Assembly (NCBI RefSeq): GCF_000425045.1 | Contig: NZ_AULA01000002.1 | Span: forward strand, 1 to 64,000 | Source: Acidaminococcus intestini DSM 21505 | GTDB taxonomy: Bacteria > Bacillota > Negativicutes > Acidaminococcales > Acidaminococcaceae | Direction of reading: 5' to 3' | Length of the DNA stretch: 64,000 bases | Shown here: in pieces, positions 41,527 through 51,245 of the stretch | Layout: each line of letters begins with the position of its first letter | Position numbering within the stretch: the first letter of the stretch is position 1 | Position numbers and translations under genes: made by a program | The notes under the pieces: model-generated | What the model saw: the letters and a program-made list of their open reading frames with translations, nothing else | Database searches by the model: none | Told to the model about the DNA's origin: nothing

Positions 41527-41626
41527 GGTGGGCATTCCTCCTCATTTGAGCATAGTCATTGGGCCTTGTCATGACAAGGTACTCCCCTATTGTACCATAG
41601 GCCGTAAGGAAAGTCCCTGATCAAAA

Positions 41627-43321
41627 TCAATCATGGGTATGGAGGATGGCTCCTTTATCCGCAGAAGATACAAGGGCTGAGTATTTCTTAAGGAGCGGAG
41701 ACGTTGCCTTCACAACAGGGGTAAAGTGTTTACGCCGCGCGGCCAGTTCCTCGTCAGAAAGATCCACAGTCAGTGAGCGGTTCGGGATATCGATGTGAAT
41801 GATATCGCCGTCTTCAATAAGGCCAATGGGACCGCCAGCGGCCGCTTCCGGAGAAATATGACCAATGCAGGGCCCACGGGTCGACCCGGAAAAACGCCCG
41901 TCTGTAATAAGGGCCGTGCTTTCATCCATGCCGCGTCCCACAAGAAGGGCCGTGACAAGGAACATTTCCCGCATGCCAGGGCCGCCTTTCGGGCCTTCAT
42001 AGCGCAGGACAATGACTTCGCCAGCATGGATTTCGCCGTTTTCAATGGCCGTAATGGAGTCTTCCATGCTGTTAAAGACGCGGGCCTTGCCCGTGAACTG
42101 GTGCATGGACGGTTTGACACCACTGGCCTTGACGACAGCGCCATCAGGAGCCAGGTTGCCATGGAGGATAGCAATGCCGCCCTGCTTGTTTTTCGGTGCC
42201 GACCGAGGATAAATGACATCATTTTCCACAAGGGGTTGGGCTTCCAGCACTTCCTTGATGGAGTGACCCGTGACCGTGATCTGGGAATCATCAATCTTAT
42301 CCTGGATGGCCTTTAGGACGGCAGGAATACCGCCGTTATCATGGAGCACATCCACAGCATAGGCGCCGGACGGACGCAGGTTGCACAGATAGGGTACCTG
42401 CCGGCTGATCCGGTCAAAGTCATCAAGGGTGATGTCCGCATGGGCTTCATGGGAAATGGCCATCAGATGCAGGACGGAGTTTGTAGAAGCGCCAAGGGCC
42501 ATGACAGCCTTGATGCCATTGAGGAAAGCTTCTTTGGTAAGGATCTTATCCGTGGAAAGGCCTTCTTTAACCATCTTTACGATGCGTTTGCCGCTGGCAC
42601 GGGCAAGGCGCCGTTTTTCCGACGCGACAGCCGGGCAAGTACCCATAAAGGGCAGGGTGAGGCCCAGGACTTCGGCCAAGGCACTCATGGTATTGGCCGT
42701 CCCGAACATGGAGCAGGAACCCACCGTCGGAAGCGATGCCATTTCCATCTTGCGAAGTTCATCATAGGTCATCTTGCCGACCTGATATTCACCGACAAAT
42801 TCGCGCAGGTTGCTCAGGCAGATATTGGTCCTGCCATTGCATTTACCGGCAATCATAGGGCCGCCCGTTACGACAATAGCCGGGATGGACAAGCGGGCTG
42901 CCGCCATCATCATCCCCGGTACAATCTTGTCGCAGCTGGCGATGAGCACGACACCGTCAAGCTGGTTGCCTTCGACAACAGCTTCTACGGAGTCGGCAAT
43001 GATCTCACGGCTCGGCAGGGAGTAGCGCATACCGCAGTGGCCTTGGCAGAGGCCATCGCAAAGGGCAATGGTGTCGAATTCGCGGGGAATCCCGCCGCCT
43101 TCAAGGATACCATCGCTTACATCCCGGGCCAGTTCACGGAGATGGATATGGCCAGGGACGAGTTCACTAAAGGAGTTAGCAATCCCAATCATGGGTTTGC
43201 GGAAATCATCTTCCTCGAGACCCATGCTGTAAAGCAGTGCCCGGTTTCCGCTGCGCCCCACTCCATTGACAAGGATACCGCTTCGCTCGTCCTTGTAACG
43301 CAATTCTTCTTTGTCACTCAT
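41627..43321 (-). CDS. ilvD: Dihydroxy-acid dehydratase family protein (IlvD/Edd)
   Basis: A 564-residue IlvD/Edd-family dehydratase, which uses an iron-sulfur cluster to turn 2,3-dihydroxy acids into 2-keto acids. Motifs include [28 protein letters not shown], the cluster/active-site [23 protein letters not shown], and the C-terminal [22 protein letters not shown]. It could be branched-chain IlvD, but no other ilv gene is nearby; sitting between korDABC and a VOC protein in an aldarate block, it may instead act on a sugar acid. Confidence 0.88.
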   Translation of the reverse strand: MSDKEELRYKDERSGILVNGVGRSGNRALLYSMGLEEDDFRKPMIGIANSFSELVPGHIHLRELARDVSDGILEGGGIPREFDTIALCDGLCQGHCGMRYSLPSREIIADSVEAVVEGNQLDGVVLIASCDKIVPGMMMAAARLSIPAIVVTGGPMIAGKCNGRTNICLSNLREFVGEYQVGKMTYDELRKMEMASLPTVGSCSMFGTANTMSALAEVLGLTLPFMGTCPAVASEKRRLARASGKRIVKMVKEGLSTDKILTKEAFLNGIKAVMALGASTNSVLHLMAISHEAHADITLDDFDRISRQVPYLCNLRPSGAYAVDVLHDNGGIPAVLKAIQDKIDDSQITVTGHSIKEVLEAQPLVENDVIYPRSAPKNKQGGIAILHGNLAPDGAVVKASGVKPSMHQFTGKARVFNSMEDSITAIENGEIHAGEVIVLRYEGPKGGPGMREMFLVTALLVGRGMDESTALITDGRFSGSTRGPCIGHISPEAAAGGPIGLIEDGDIIHIDIPNRSLTVDLSDEELAARRKHFTPVVKATSPLLKKYSALVSSADKGAILHTHD

Positions 43322-43404
43322 GGGGAATCCCTCTTTCTAAGGAAAGGCGCATGCCCTTCCTCTTCCTTTTCTAATTGCTCGATCGCCGCTTGTTTGATCA
43401 GCGA

Positions 43405-43935
43405 TTACAGTTCAAGGCCTCGCTTGAAGGCCTTTTGGTTCGATTCTACCACTTTCTTCTTGCCGCCGAAACGGTCTTCGATAGCTTTAAGGCAGCCTTC
43501 AGCACCCAAAAGTCCCGTCTTTTTGCTCATGGTTCCCAGGGCAACGAAATTGGCGCTTTGGATACTGCCAAGGGCAATGGCTTCACTGCGATACGGAAAA
43601 CCGATATGTTCACCTTTGGCGCCCGCCTTTGGCGTAACTTCCTCGCTGTCATAAAAGACGATTGTGTCATCACGGAAAGCGTCAACATAACGGTCGTAGG
43701 CAACCTGGGCCAGGCAGAGGATGATATCCGGGGAAGCAACATTCGGATAGCCGATTTCCCCATCGCTTATGATGACATCCGTTTTCGTGAAGGTTCCGCG
43801 AGCTTCGGAACCATAGGACGCCGACATAGTTGCGTTCAGGTTTTCTTCATAAAGGGAAGCTGCAAGACCCATGACTTCGCCAACAGAAACAACCCCTTGT
43901 CCGCCGACACCACTCAAAACGATTTCTTTTTTCAT
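43405..43935 (-). CDS. korC: 2-Oxoacid:ferredoxin oxidoreductase, gamma subunit
   Basis: A 176-residue gamma subunit with the family start EIVLSGVGGQGVVSVGEVMGLA and SYGSEARGTFTKTDVIIS. It is the CoA-linked part of the enzyme that oxidatively decarboxylates 2-oxoacids to acyl-CoA with reduction of ferredoxin. The ATG at 43935 sits three bases after the korB stop, with GAGGA as ribosome site inside the korB end. Closest family is 2-oxoglutarate:ferredoxin oxidoreductase, but other short-chain 2-oxoacids are possible. Confidence 0.88.
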   Translation of the reverse strand: MKKEIVLSGVGGQGVVSVGEVMGLAASLYEENLNATMSASYGSEARGTFTKTDVIISDGEIGYPNVASPDIILCLAQVAYDRYVDAFRDDTIVFYDSEEVTPKAGAKGEHIGFPYRSEAIALGSIQSANFVALGTMSKKTGLLGAEGCLKAIEDRFGGKKKVVESNQKAFKRGLEL

Positions 43936-43937
43936 CT

Positions 43938-44753
43938 TCAATCCTCAACTTTCTGGGCTTCAATGATCCGGGCATATTCCGTATAGTAATCATCCCGCGG
44001 TTCGTTCTTCAGGCAGCCCACAACGAGTTTCCCTTTCAGCTCTTCCGGAGACAGTTTCGCCGCCTGGCTGACGGTGACGCTCTGCTCGTTCATGAGCTTG
44101 AGCATGCGGGAAGCTTCACCTAGTTTATTGAATTTCCCATAGTGGGTCGGGCAGGCACTCATGACTTCAATGAGGGAGAACCCTTTGACCTGCATTCCTT
44201 CCTTGATGAGCTTGCGGATCATGAGGGGGTTATAGGCCGTGGCACGGCCAACGTAGCTGGCTCCTGCGGCAATGGCAAGCTGGCAGATATCAAAAGCCTG
44301 TTCAACATGGCCATAAGGAGAGGTCTGGGTAATGCTGTGGGTCGGCGTCGTGGCGGAATACTGGCCGCCGGTCTGGCCATAGTTATAGTTATTGGAAATG
44401 ATGGCCGTCACATTGATGTTGCGGCGGGCCGCATGGATGAGGTGGTTGCCGCCGATGGTCGTGCCGTCGCCGTCACCCATGGTGACAAGGACATTGAGGT
44501 TCGGATTGCCAAGGGCAACCCCGGTTGCGGCCGCAAGGGCACGGCCGTGCGTCACGTGCATGCAGTTGATGTCCAGGTAGTCATCAACACGGCCAAAGCA
44601 GCCAATCCCGCTGACAAGGGCCATGTCGTGCTTATCCACTTCCAGTTCAGCCATGACAGCGGCAATGGACTGGAGCACAATGCCGTGGCTGCAGCCGGCG
44701 CACCAGGTCTGCGGCAATTTATCAAAGAGCATATAATCCTTGTAGGACTTCAT
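43938..44753 (-). CDS. korB: 2-Oxoacid:ferredoxin oxidoreductase, beta (TPP) subunit
   Basis: A 271-residue beta subunit carrying thiamine diphosphate: WCAGCSHG near residue 17 holds a Cys pair, and the TPP motif is GDGDGTTIGGNHLIHAARRN followed by NYNYGQTGGQYS. It overlaps korA by one base (TAATG). The alpha, beta, gamma and delta chains together form the enzyme. Confidence 0.92.
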   Translation of the reverse strand: MKSYKDYMLFDKLPQTWCAGCSHGIVLQSIAAVMAELEVDKHDMALVSGIGCFGRVDDYLDINCMHVTHGRALAAATGVALGNPNLNVLVTMGDGDGTTIGGNHLIHAARRNINVTAIISNNYNYGQTGGQYSATTPTHSITQTSPYGHVEQAFDICQLAIAAGASYVGRATAYNPLMIRKLIKEGMQVKGFSLIEVMSACPTHYGKFNKLGEASRMLKLMNEQSVTVSQAAKLSPEELKGKLVVGCLKNEPRDDYYTEYARIIEAQKVED

Positions 44754-45901
44754 TATTCCCGACCTCCTTTAACAGCGCTTACAACTTCCTCCGGGGTAAT
44801 GAGGACGCCATCGGTGCGGTTTGCTTGAACAACCCTGGCACCATAGTCATTGTATTTGCGGACTTCACCAGCCAGCTGACCCATGTTGAGTTCGGCAACG
44901 ACAACGGTCTTTGCCTGCTGAAGGGCTTTGCGGATGGCTTTTTCCGGCATGGGCCACACGGTTACAAGCTGCAGCATCCCTGCTTTGACGCCTTCCTTAC
45001 GGAGCAGATCGACGGCTGTACGGGAGCTGCGGACAGAGCAGCCAAAGGAGATGATGACCGTATCTGCATCTTCCATCTGATATTCACGGGTGATGGTGAT
45101 ATCATCAGTATGATTTTCAATCTTATCAATGAGATAATGGGTTACGCGGTTAATATTTTCCGGCGTCGGTCTGAATTCACCTTTTTCATCATGGGTGGAA
45201 CCCGTCGTTCTCATAAGGAGGTCTCGGTCTCCGGCACCAACCATGGGAGCGGGCACATCGGAGGAATAGTCATAGGGATGGAAGTCTTTTTGAGCCGTTC
45301 CCTTTGCAGGCGCTTTGCGGTCAATGATTTCTTCCGGTTCCGGTTTGCGGATGCGGACCGTTTCACGGAGGTGGCCAATGACTTCATCAGCCAAGAAAAT
45401 GACCGGCGTGCGATATTTCTCAGCAAGGTTGAACGCCGTAATGGAAAGATCATAGCAATCCTGGACGGAAGACGGAGCCAGGGCAATGATGCTGTGATCC
45501 CCATGGGTCCCATAGCGGGCCTGCATGAGGTCCCCTTGGGCCGGTTTCGTGGCAGCCCCCGTCGAAGGACCGCTGCGCTGTACATCATAAACGACGCAGG
45601 GCAGTTCACTCATGACAGCAAGGCCGAGGTTTTCCTGCATCAGGGAGAAGCCAGGACCGCTGGTTGCCGTAAAGGCTTTCTTCCCAGCAAGGGAAGCCCC
45701 GCACAGGGCAGCCATGGAGCTGATTTCATCTTCCATTTGGATATAGACACCGCCGTGACGGGGCAGTTCCTTGGCAGCTCCCTTAGCGACTTCCGAACTC
45801 GGGGAAATCGGATAGCCCGCATAGAAACGAGCACCGGCAGCGATGGCGCCGGCCACCATGGCATCATTGCCTTCCATAAATTTCTTGACAGTTTTTCCCA
45901 T
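44753..45901 (-). CDS. korA: 2-Oxoacid:ferredoxin oxidoreductase, alpha subunit
   Basis: A 382-residue alpha subunit with the pyrimidine-binding side of the TPP site: ARFYAGYPISPSSEVAKG, SGPGFSLMQE and DVQRSGPSTGAATKPAQGD, and the late CSVRSSRTAV. Its start is directly after the delta-subunit stop. Order D-A-B-C is the usual operon order for the 2-oxoglutarate enzyme. Confidence 0.92.
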   Translation of the reverse strand: MGKTVKKFMEGNDAMVAGAIAAGARFYAGYPISPSSEVAKGAAKELPRHGGVYIQMEDEISSMAALCGASLAGKKAFTATSGPGFSLMQENLGLAVMSELPCVVYDVQRSGPSTGAATKPAQGDLMQARYGTHGDHSIIALAPSSVQDCYDLSITAFNLAEKYRTPVIFLADEVIGHLRETVRIRKPEPEEIIDRKAPAKGTAQKDFHPYDYSSDVPAPMVGAGDRDLLMRTTGSTHDEKGEFRPTPENINRVTHYLIDKIENHTDDITITREYQMEDADTVIISFGCSVRSSRTAVDLLRKEGVKAGMLQLVTVWPMPEKAIRKALQQAKTVVVAELNMGQLAGEVRKYNDYGARVVQANRTDGVLITPEEVVSAVKGGRE

Positions 45902-46099
45902 TTACTTTCCCTCCACATCAATAGCAAAGTCCGGGCAACGCATGGCGCACATCTTGCAGCCAATGCATACGTCAGCACGCGCGGCAACAGGCGGTTTGCC
46001 TACTTCCTGATCAAAGACCTGTTTCGGACACAGGGCAGAGCAGATTCCGCATTGCTTGCAGAACTTTGTGTTGATCTTGATGAGAAACTTTCCTTCCAT
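45902..46099 (-). CDS. korD: 2-Oxoacid:ferredoxin oxidoreductase, delta (2x4Fe-4S) subunit
   Basis: A 65-residue ferredoxin-like chain with two CxxCxxCxxxCP clusters: CKQCGICSALCP and CIGCKMCAMRCP. It passes electrons from the TPP site to free ferredoxin. I chose the ATG at 46099, 6 bases after GGAGGG; the ATG at 46105 touches that site. Confidence 0.92.
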   Translation of the reverse strand: MEGKFLIKINTKFCKQCGICSALCPKQVFDQEVGKPPVAARADVCIGCKMCAMRCPDFAIDVEGK

Positions 46100-46155
46100 G
46101 GTCATCCCTCCATACAGATTGTCCCCCTAGAGGACAGTTAACAGCACCCCAGCCC

Positions 46156-47112
46156 TCAGCGGGTCGGATGATTGATGATATAAAGCGGCTCTTTACCAGA
46201 AAAGAGATCATCAATGGCATGAGCACAATTCATGGCAACCGCAGTAACAGCTTCTTCACTAAGGGCCGCTGTATGCGGCGTCCCGATGAAGTTTGGCAGT
46301 GCAAAAAGTGGATTGTCCGGCGTCGGCGGTTCCGTTTCAAAAACGTCTCCGGCCGCGGCTCCGATCCGTCCCTCCTGCAAAGCCTGATAGACAGCTTTTT
46401 CATCCCAGATGGCACCGCGGGAAACATTCAGGAGTATACCGCCGCGTTTCATATGGGAAATACTCTCTTCATTTAGGATATGGAACGTTCCCTTGTTAAG
46501 GGGCAGATGGGGCGATACCACATCGCTGCGCTCCATCAGGTCGTCCAAGGTGTTCGTAAATTCGATCCAATCCGGGAACTTCGACTGGTCCACAAATTTA
46601 TCATAGACAAGGATCTTCATCTGAAACCCAAAATGAGCAATCTTGACGGCCTCCATACCAATGGGCCCAATGCCAATAGAACCAAAGACCTTGCCGCGGG
46701 CTTCGTGAGTTTCTACACGGTCACGGCTCTTCCAATCCCCTTTGCGGACTTCCCGGTCAAGCTGTGAAATCTGGCGCAGGGCGGCGAGCATGAGCGTAAT
46801 GGCATGCTCAGCCACGGAATAGGTGTTGCACCCACGGGCGAGCGTCACGGTAACGCCTTTTTTGTCGCAGGCCTCAAGATTGATGTTTTCGTAGCCAATG
46901 CCGTAACGGGCAATGATCTTGAGGTTCCTAGCGGCTTTAATGACAGCAGGTGTATATTTTTCCGTACGGGCAATGACGGCATCAACGTCGCTGATTGCCT
47001 TTTTCATGGTTTCTTCATCCGTGCCTTGAAGTTCGACGAGTTCATAGCCTTTATCCGTAAGGAACGTACGCGCCGACTCTTTCAGGGCTTTTGGAATCAA
47101 GATCTTATACAT
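46156..47112 (-). CDS. D-2-hydroxyacid dehydrogenase
   Basis: A 318-residue NAD-dependent dehydrogenase of the phosphoglycerate/hydroxypyruvate dehydrogenase group. The glycine loop GSIGIGPIGMEAVKIAHFGFQMKILVYD ends in the acidic residue typical for NAD use. The active-site Arg, Glu and His are visible in NVSRGAIWDE, GDVFETEPP and GTPHTAAL. It could reduce tartronate semialdehyde or hydroxypyruvate formed in aldarate breakdown, or another 2-keto acid. It lies between the GntP permease and korD. Confidence 0.88.
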   Translation of the reverse strand: MYKILIPKALKESARTFLTDKGYELVELQGTDEETMKKAISDVDAVIARTEKYTPAVIKAARNLKIIARYGIGYENINLEACDKKGVTVTLARGCNTYSVAEHAITLMLAALRQISQLDREVRKGDWKSRDRVETHEARGKVFGSIGIGPIGMEAVKIAHFGFQMKILVYDKFVDQSKFPDWIEFTNTLDDLMERSDVVSPHLPLNKGTFHILNEESISHMKRGGILLNVSRGAIWDEKAVYQALQEGRIGAAAGDVFETEPPTPDNPLFALPNFIGTPHTAALSEEAVTAVAMNCAHAIDDLFSGKEPLYIINHPTR

Positions 47113-47141
47113 GGATAAATCGCCTCCCCTGTCTTACAGGA

Positions 47142-47167
47142 AAGGGAAAAGCAAATGCTTTTCCCTT
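47142..47167. terminator. Hairpin between gntP and the dehydrogenase gene
   Basis: A perfect 12-bp stem (AAGGGAAAAGCA / TGCTTTTCCCTT) around two bases. On the minus strand it is followed by TCCTG, on plus by GATTTG, so it is more likely a processing or attenuation stem than a full terminator. By position it follows the dehydrogenase's upstream gene. Confidence 0.45.
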
Positions 47168-47175
47168 GATTTGAC

Positions 47176-48591
47176 TTACAGAAAGAACTGGATGACGAGC
47201 AGCTCTACAAGCCCCACACCCGCCATGATCATGGAAACAGCCGTTTTGCAGGCAAGCTGTTCCTTAAGGTCAGAAACACCAAACATCCCGTTCCATACCC
47301 AGAATCCGGAATCCGTAAAATAGCCGAAGGAAATGGCACCGACGCAGCAGCTCATGGCCATAAGCAGCGGGCTGATGGTCAGCTGGCCCATAAGCGGCAT
47401 GGTCAGCGAAGCCGCCGTGACGATGGCAACCGTGGCAGAGCCCAGGACAATTCGCATCAGGGCTGCAATGCAAAAGGGAATGAGGACAGCCGGAATGGGA
47501 AGTCCCACAACCATCTTACCGAGGACACTGCCAATACCAGAAGCACGGACAACATAGCCCAGGGAGCCGCCCACACCCGTAATGAGCATGATGAGCCCTG
47601 TATCCTTGATGCCTTCATTCATGATATCAAGGACTTCCTTGGTCTTTCGCTCCGGCATCAATCCATAGATGGCGATCAGGCAGCCAATCATCAGCGCCAC
47701 GATAGGACTCCCAAATAGAGCCAGGGCCGGATAATAAGCAGCTGCCTTATCGACGCCAGCAAGGTCAAGAACGGTCTTTAAGAGGATCAGGAAGAGTGGA
47801 ACCACAATCGGCGCTGCGGAAATCCAGAAACCGGGCAGGTCGTCCCGATTCAGGAACTGGTCCAAAAGATCCGTTGATGCCCGTTTCACGTCGCCATCTT
47901 TACTGGGGCGAACATATTCATCGTCCTCATTGACGACTTGATAGATTTTCTTTCCAATCCACATGCAATACGGTACGACCACAATCAGCATGGGAATCGT
48001 CAAGAGCGCACCGCCGGCAATCATCTGACCAACGTCAACGCCAAGCATGCCCGCCGCCGTCAAAGGTCCTGGGGTGGGCGGTACAAGGACGTGGGTCAGC
48101 TGGAGCCCGCAGGCAAGGGCTAGTCCCAAGCCGATGACGGATTTGCCCGTCACCTTGGAAATGGCCTTGCAGAGCGGGCAGAGCATAACGACAGCCGAGT
48201 CAGCAAAAACTGGAATGGAAACCACCCAGCCCGTTACGCCTAGGGCCCATTCTTCATTGCCCTTGCCTACGGCCTTGATGAAGCTTACAGCAAGACGTTC
48301 GGCTGCGCCGGATTTTTCCAGAATGGCGCCCATCATGACGCCAAGGCCAATGATGATGCCCGTGCTTGACAGGGTGTTGCCAAAGCCCGTGGTAATGGCA
48401 TTGATGACACCAACGATGGTCTTTCCATCAGCTGCTTTGACGGTCACGATCGGCATGCCGCCGATAATGCCTGTAATCAGGGCAGCTAAGAGCATTGCAA
48501 TGAAACTATGGACCTTGGTTTTGGCAACCAAGATGATCATGGTTATGATGCCAAGGCTTAAGCCCAGGAGCATCCGTGTAGATTCTGCCAT
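47176..48591 (-). CDS. GntP family permease (gluconate/sugar-acid type)
   Basis: A 471-residue membrane transporter with about 13 hydrophobic segments. It shows the GntP-family features: TKVHSFIAMLLAALITGIIGGMP at the start, GLGVMMGAILEKSGAAERLA, ALACGLQLTHVLVPPTPGPLTAAG, and near the end GYFTDSGFWVWNGMFGVSDLKEQL. Members import gluconate and related acids with protons. Next to gudD, glucarate (or galactarate) is the likely substrate. The ATG at 48591 has GAGGGAG 8 bases upstream. Confidence 0.9.
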   Translation of the reverse strand: MAESTRMLLGLSLGIITMIILVAKTKVHSFIAMLLAALITGIIGGMPIVTVKAADGKTIVGVINAITTGFGNTLSSTGIIIGLGVMMGAILEKSGAAERLAVSFIKAVGKGNEEWALGVTGWVVSIPVFADSAVVMLCPLCKAISKVTGKSVIGLGLALACGLQLTHVLVPPTPGPLTAAGMLGVDVGQMIAGGALLTIPMLIVVVPYCMWIGKKIYQVVNEDDEYVRPSKDGDVKRASTDLLDQFLNRDDLPGFWISAAPIVVPLFLILLKTVLDLAGVDKAAAYYPALALFGSPIVALMIGCLIAIYGLMPERKTKEVLDIMNEGIKDTGLIMLITGVGGSLGYVVRASGIGSVLGKMVVGLPIPAVLIPFCIAALMRIVLGSATVAIVTAASLTMPLMGQLTISPLLMAMSCCVGAISFGYFTDSGFWVWNGMFGVSDLKEQLACKTAVSMIMAGVGLVELLVIQFFL

Positions 48592-48633
48592 TTTTTGAAA
48601 CTCCCTCACATATTTTCTTTTTTACTTGGATGA

Positions 48634-48662
48634 AACGGGAAAGGCCTCACTCCTTTCCCGTT
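48634..48662. terminator. Hairpin between gudD and gntP
   Basis: AACGGGAAAGG pairs perfectly with CCTTTCCCGTT around seven bases; a second short stem (TGCCG/CGGCA) is near 48671-48688. T-runs are weak on the minus strand, so partial termination is likely. Confidence 0.45.
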
Positions 48663-48697
48663 CGACTTGCCGCCTCACCTCGGCAGGTCTTTTTTAA

Positions 48698-50026
48698 TCA
48701 GCGAACAAGGCACGGAGACTTGGCATCAAATTTCCAGCCCGGAATCAGGTACTGCATGGTGATGGCGTCATTGCGAGCGCCCAAGCAATGTTTCTTGTAA
48801 AGTTCATGGGCTTTCATCACCTGGTCACGGTCGATTTCAACGCCCAGGCCCGGTTTATCCGGGACCTTGATCCCGCCGTTCGCAATCTTGAGCGGCTCCT
48901 TGGTCAAGCGTTCACGACCTTCCTGCCAGATCCAGTGCGTATCCAGGGCATTGTATTCACCCGGTACGGCAGCACCGACATGGACGCACATGGCAAGGGA
49001 AATATCGAAGTGGTTGTTGGAGTGGCTGCCCCAGGTATAGCCGAATTCGTGGCACATTTGGGCCACACGGACGGAACCATTCATGGTCCAGAAATGGGGA
49101 TCAGCAAGGATAATGTCGACCGCTTGGCTTTCCAGGGAGTGACCGACTTGACGCCAATCCGTAGCAATCATGTTCGTTGCCGTCGGAAAACCAGTGCGGC
49201 GGCGGAATTCGCTCATGATTTCGCGGCCGGAATAACCGTCTTCGGCTCCGCAGGGATCTTCACAGTAGGTCAATATGCCGTGCATATCCGCTACATAGCG
49301 GACGGCATCATCAAGATGCCAAGCGCCGTTGGGATCAAGGTCCATACGGGCATCAGGGAAAGCCTTCTTCATGGCTTTGATGACTTTCATCTCTTCGTCA
49401 CCGCGCAGGACTCCGCCTTTTAGTTTGAAATCCTTGAAACCATATTTATTCTTGGCGGCTTTGCACAAGGCCACAACATGTTCGGCATCGATGGCTTCTT
49501 CATTGCGGAGACGATACCATTCGCAGTCGGAATCTTCTTCGGACTGATAAGGCAGATCAGTTTTCTTACGGTCGCCAACAAAGAACAGGTAACCCAGGAA
49601 GCGGACAAAATCACGTTGCTGACCGGCGCCAAGAAGACGGCAGACCGGCATATCGAGTGCTTTGCCCAAAAGGTCAAGGCAAGGAGCCTCAATGGCCGTC
49701 AGGACGTGGACACCTGTACGAAGGTCGAAGGTCTGGGCGCCGCGTTCATCCTTTTCACCGCTCTTATCAAGTTCAGCCTGGACCTTAAGAAGCGTATTGC
49801 GGTAATCCGAGACTTTCGTCCCTACAACAATATCGCTCACATTTTCAAGGGCTGTCGTGATCTTGGGCCCTCCCGGAACTTCCCCTACCCCTGTATTGCC
49901 TTCGCTGTCCGTCAGAATTACGATGTTGCGGGTAAAGTATGGGGCATGACCTCCGCTGAGATTGAGCAGCATGCTGTCGTGACCGGCAACAGGATATACT
50001 TCCATTTTGGTAATCACAGGAACCAT
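48698..50026 (-). CDS. gudD: Glucarate dehydratase GudD
   Basis: GudD is an enolase-superfamily enzyme that dehydrates D-glucarate to 5-dehydro-4-deoxy-D-glucarate. The 442-residue protein shows [22 protein letters not shown], the acid/base lysine stretch [14 protein letters not shown], metal ligands in MDLDPNGAW (about 235-243), the glutamate in YCEDPCG, and the late [14 protein letters not shown] with the catalytic His. Length is normal. It is transcribed leftward from a promoter overlapping that of the divergent LysR gene, which is likely its activator. Confidence 0.94.
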   Translation of the reverse strand: MVPVITKMEVYPVAGHDSMLLNLSGGHAPYFTRNIVILTDSEGNTGVGEVPGGPKITTALENVSDIVVGTKVSDYRNTLLKVQAELDKSGEKDERGAQTFDLRTGVHVLTAIEAPCLDLLGKALDMPVCRLLGAGQQRDFVRFLGYLFFVGDRKKTDLPYQSEEDSDCEWYRLRNEEAIDAEHVVALCKAAKNKYGFKDFKLKGGVLRGDEEMKVIKAMKKAFPDARMDLDPNGAWHLDDAVRYVADMHGILTYCEDPCGAEDGYSGREIMSEFRRRTGFPTATNMIATDWRQVGHSLESQAVDIILADPHFWTMNGSVRVAQMCHEFGYTWGSHSNNHFDISLAMCVHVGAAVPGEYNALDTHWIWQEGRERLTKEPLKIANGGIKVPDKPGLGVEIDRDQVMKAHELYKKHCLGARNDAITMQYLIPGWKFDAKSPCLVR

Positions 50027-50100
50027 TACGCTTTTTCCTCCTTCGTGTTATGCACCTTGTTACAGATGCCCATCCTGAAATAAGTGTTTTCAGTTATTTT

Positions 50101-50119
50101 AGAATCTTTTTAAGATTCT
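50101..50119. promoter_or_regulatory. Inverted repeat in the gudD leader
   Basis: AGAATCTT pairs with AAGATTCT across three bases. It lies just downstream of the predicted gudD start of transcription and just upstream of the LysR-gene -35. Confidence 0.5.
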
Positions 50120-50123
50120 CTCG

Positions 50124-50160
50124 TTGACTTTATTGTACGGTCCATGGTACTATAATTCAA
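50124..50160. promoter_or_regulatory. Overlapping divergent promoters of gudD and the LysR gene
   Basis: Minus strand (gudD): -35 TTGAAT (50155-50160), 17-base spacer, -10 TACAAT (50132-50137). Plus strand (LysR): -35 TTGACT (50124-50129), 18-base spacer, -10 TACTAT (50148-50153). The two overlap nearly fully, so polymerase can use only one at a time. Confidence 0.7.
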
Positions 50161-50171
50161 ATTGTTTGTTT

Positions 50172-50186
50172 TTAGAATTATTCTAA
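50172..50186. promoter_or_regulatory. Likely LysR recognition site
   Basis: TTAGAATTATTCTAA, a perfect palindrome with 7-bp arms, centred about 54 bases upstream of the predicted gudD start: the usual position of a LysR activator's recognition site. Confidence 0.55.
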
Positions 50187-50303
50187 GAAATTCTAATTAA
50201 AAGTTAACCTAATTTCTAAAAAAGAGCCTACCCTGCATGAAACGATACATGTCGGCAGCTCTCCCCTTTTTAAAGGCGGGCATACGTGCCCAAGGAGGCA
50301 TCC

Positions 50304-51245
50304 ATGGACCTAAAACAGATTGAATACATTGTCAAGATTGCAGAAACGGGGAATATCACACGGGCAGCCGAGCAACTTTTTGTGACCCAGTCCGCCCTCA
50401 ACCAGCAGCTTCTCAAACTGGAAAATGCCTTGGGCATCAAGCTGTTTTACCGCAGAAAGCACGACCTTACGCCAACGGATGCAGGAAAGGTCTATCTAAA
50501 ATATGGCCGGCAGATGCTCATTGAAAAAAGGGAAGCCTACAACATCATCAACGACCTTGCTCAAGACAACTTAGGCCATCTTTCCTTTACCTTTTCTCGG
50601 GAGCGCGGCCTTGATATGTTTGTTGCCACATACCCTGCCTTCCACCGTCAGTTTCCCGGCATCATCGTGGAGCCTCACGAAATGCGCGTCCATAACCAGC
50701 AGCTCCAGATTGCCCAAGGCTATGTTGACCTGGGACTTGTCACGCTTTCGGAGCAGCAGAAACTGGCCGATCTGCAGTATGACCACATCCGCTATGAGCC
50801 CCTGCTCCTGTGCCTGCCGCGGAAGCATCCCCTGGCCAAGGACGCGGCGCCTGTAGGGACCTATTTGGAAGACCTTCCCTATATGGACCTATCAGCAATC
50901 AAGGAGCTGCCCTTTGTGCTCATCTACAAGGAATCGACCATGCGAAGCCTCATCAACCGGATCCTCGGGGCAGCTAAGATCTGTCCCTATGTCCTTTTTG
51001 AATCAGGCAGCATCCGCGCCCTGTTAAAGATCGTGGCAAGCGGTCTTGCCTGTACCATCACCTCGGCGGGCTATATCCGCGGCAAGGACGATGTGGCGTT
51101 TTACCGAATTCCCGGCGATCCCTTGTGGGAAATGTGTACGGTCCACAAAAAAGATACCTACGTCAGCAAGGCCATGGCCTGCTATAAAGAGCTGATTGTT
51201 AGGTATTTCACTGAAAAAGACCCGCTCCTGACAAATCAAAAGTAA
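50304..51245 (+). CDS. LysR-family transcriptional regulator
   Basis: A 313-residue LysR regulator: N-terminal winged helix MDLKQIEYIVKIAETGNITRAAEQLFVTQSALNQQLLKLE in two parts, with the co-inducer domain after residue 90 (LGHLSFTFSRERGLDMF, YVDLGLVTLSE). The ATG at 50304 has AAGGAGG 5 bases upstream. It is divergent from gudD and shares its promoter region, so it is likely the glucarate/aldarate-responsive regulator of that operon. Stop at 51245. Confidence 0.88.
   Translation: MDLKQIEYIVKIAETGNITRAAEQLFVTQSALNQQLLKLENALGIKLFYRRKHDLTPTDAGKVYLKYGRQMLIEKREAYNIINDLAQDNLGHLSFTFSRERGLDMFVATYPAFHRQFPGIIVEPHEMRVHNQQLQIAQGYVDLGLVTLSEQQKLADLQYDHIRYEPLLLCLPRKHPLAKDAAPVGTYLEDLPYMDLSAIKELPFVLIYKESTMRSLINRILGAAKICPYVLFESGSIRALLKIVASGLACTITSAGYIRGKDDVAFYRIPGDPLWEMCTVHKKDTYVSKAMACYKELIVRYFTEKDPLLTNQK

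Noticed and set aside
42341-43654. 437-codon plus-strand frame
   Set aside because: Antisense to the IlvD-family gene and korC; no family features.
44825-46141. 438-codon plus-strand frame
   Set aside because: Antisense to korA and korD, which have intact motifs; long mirror frames are common at this base composition.
46156-47112. 2-Hydroxyglutarate dehydrogenase of the glutamate fermentation route
   Set aside because: It belongs to the same broad family, but its sequence looks more like the phosphoglycerate/hydroxypyruvate group and the context is aldarate use.
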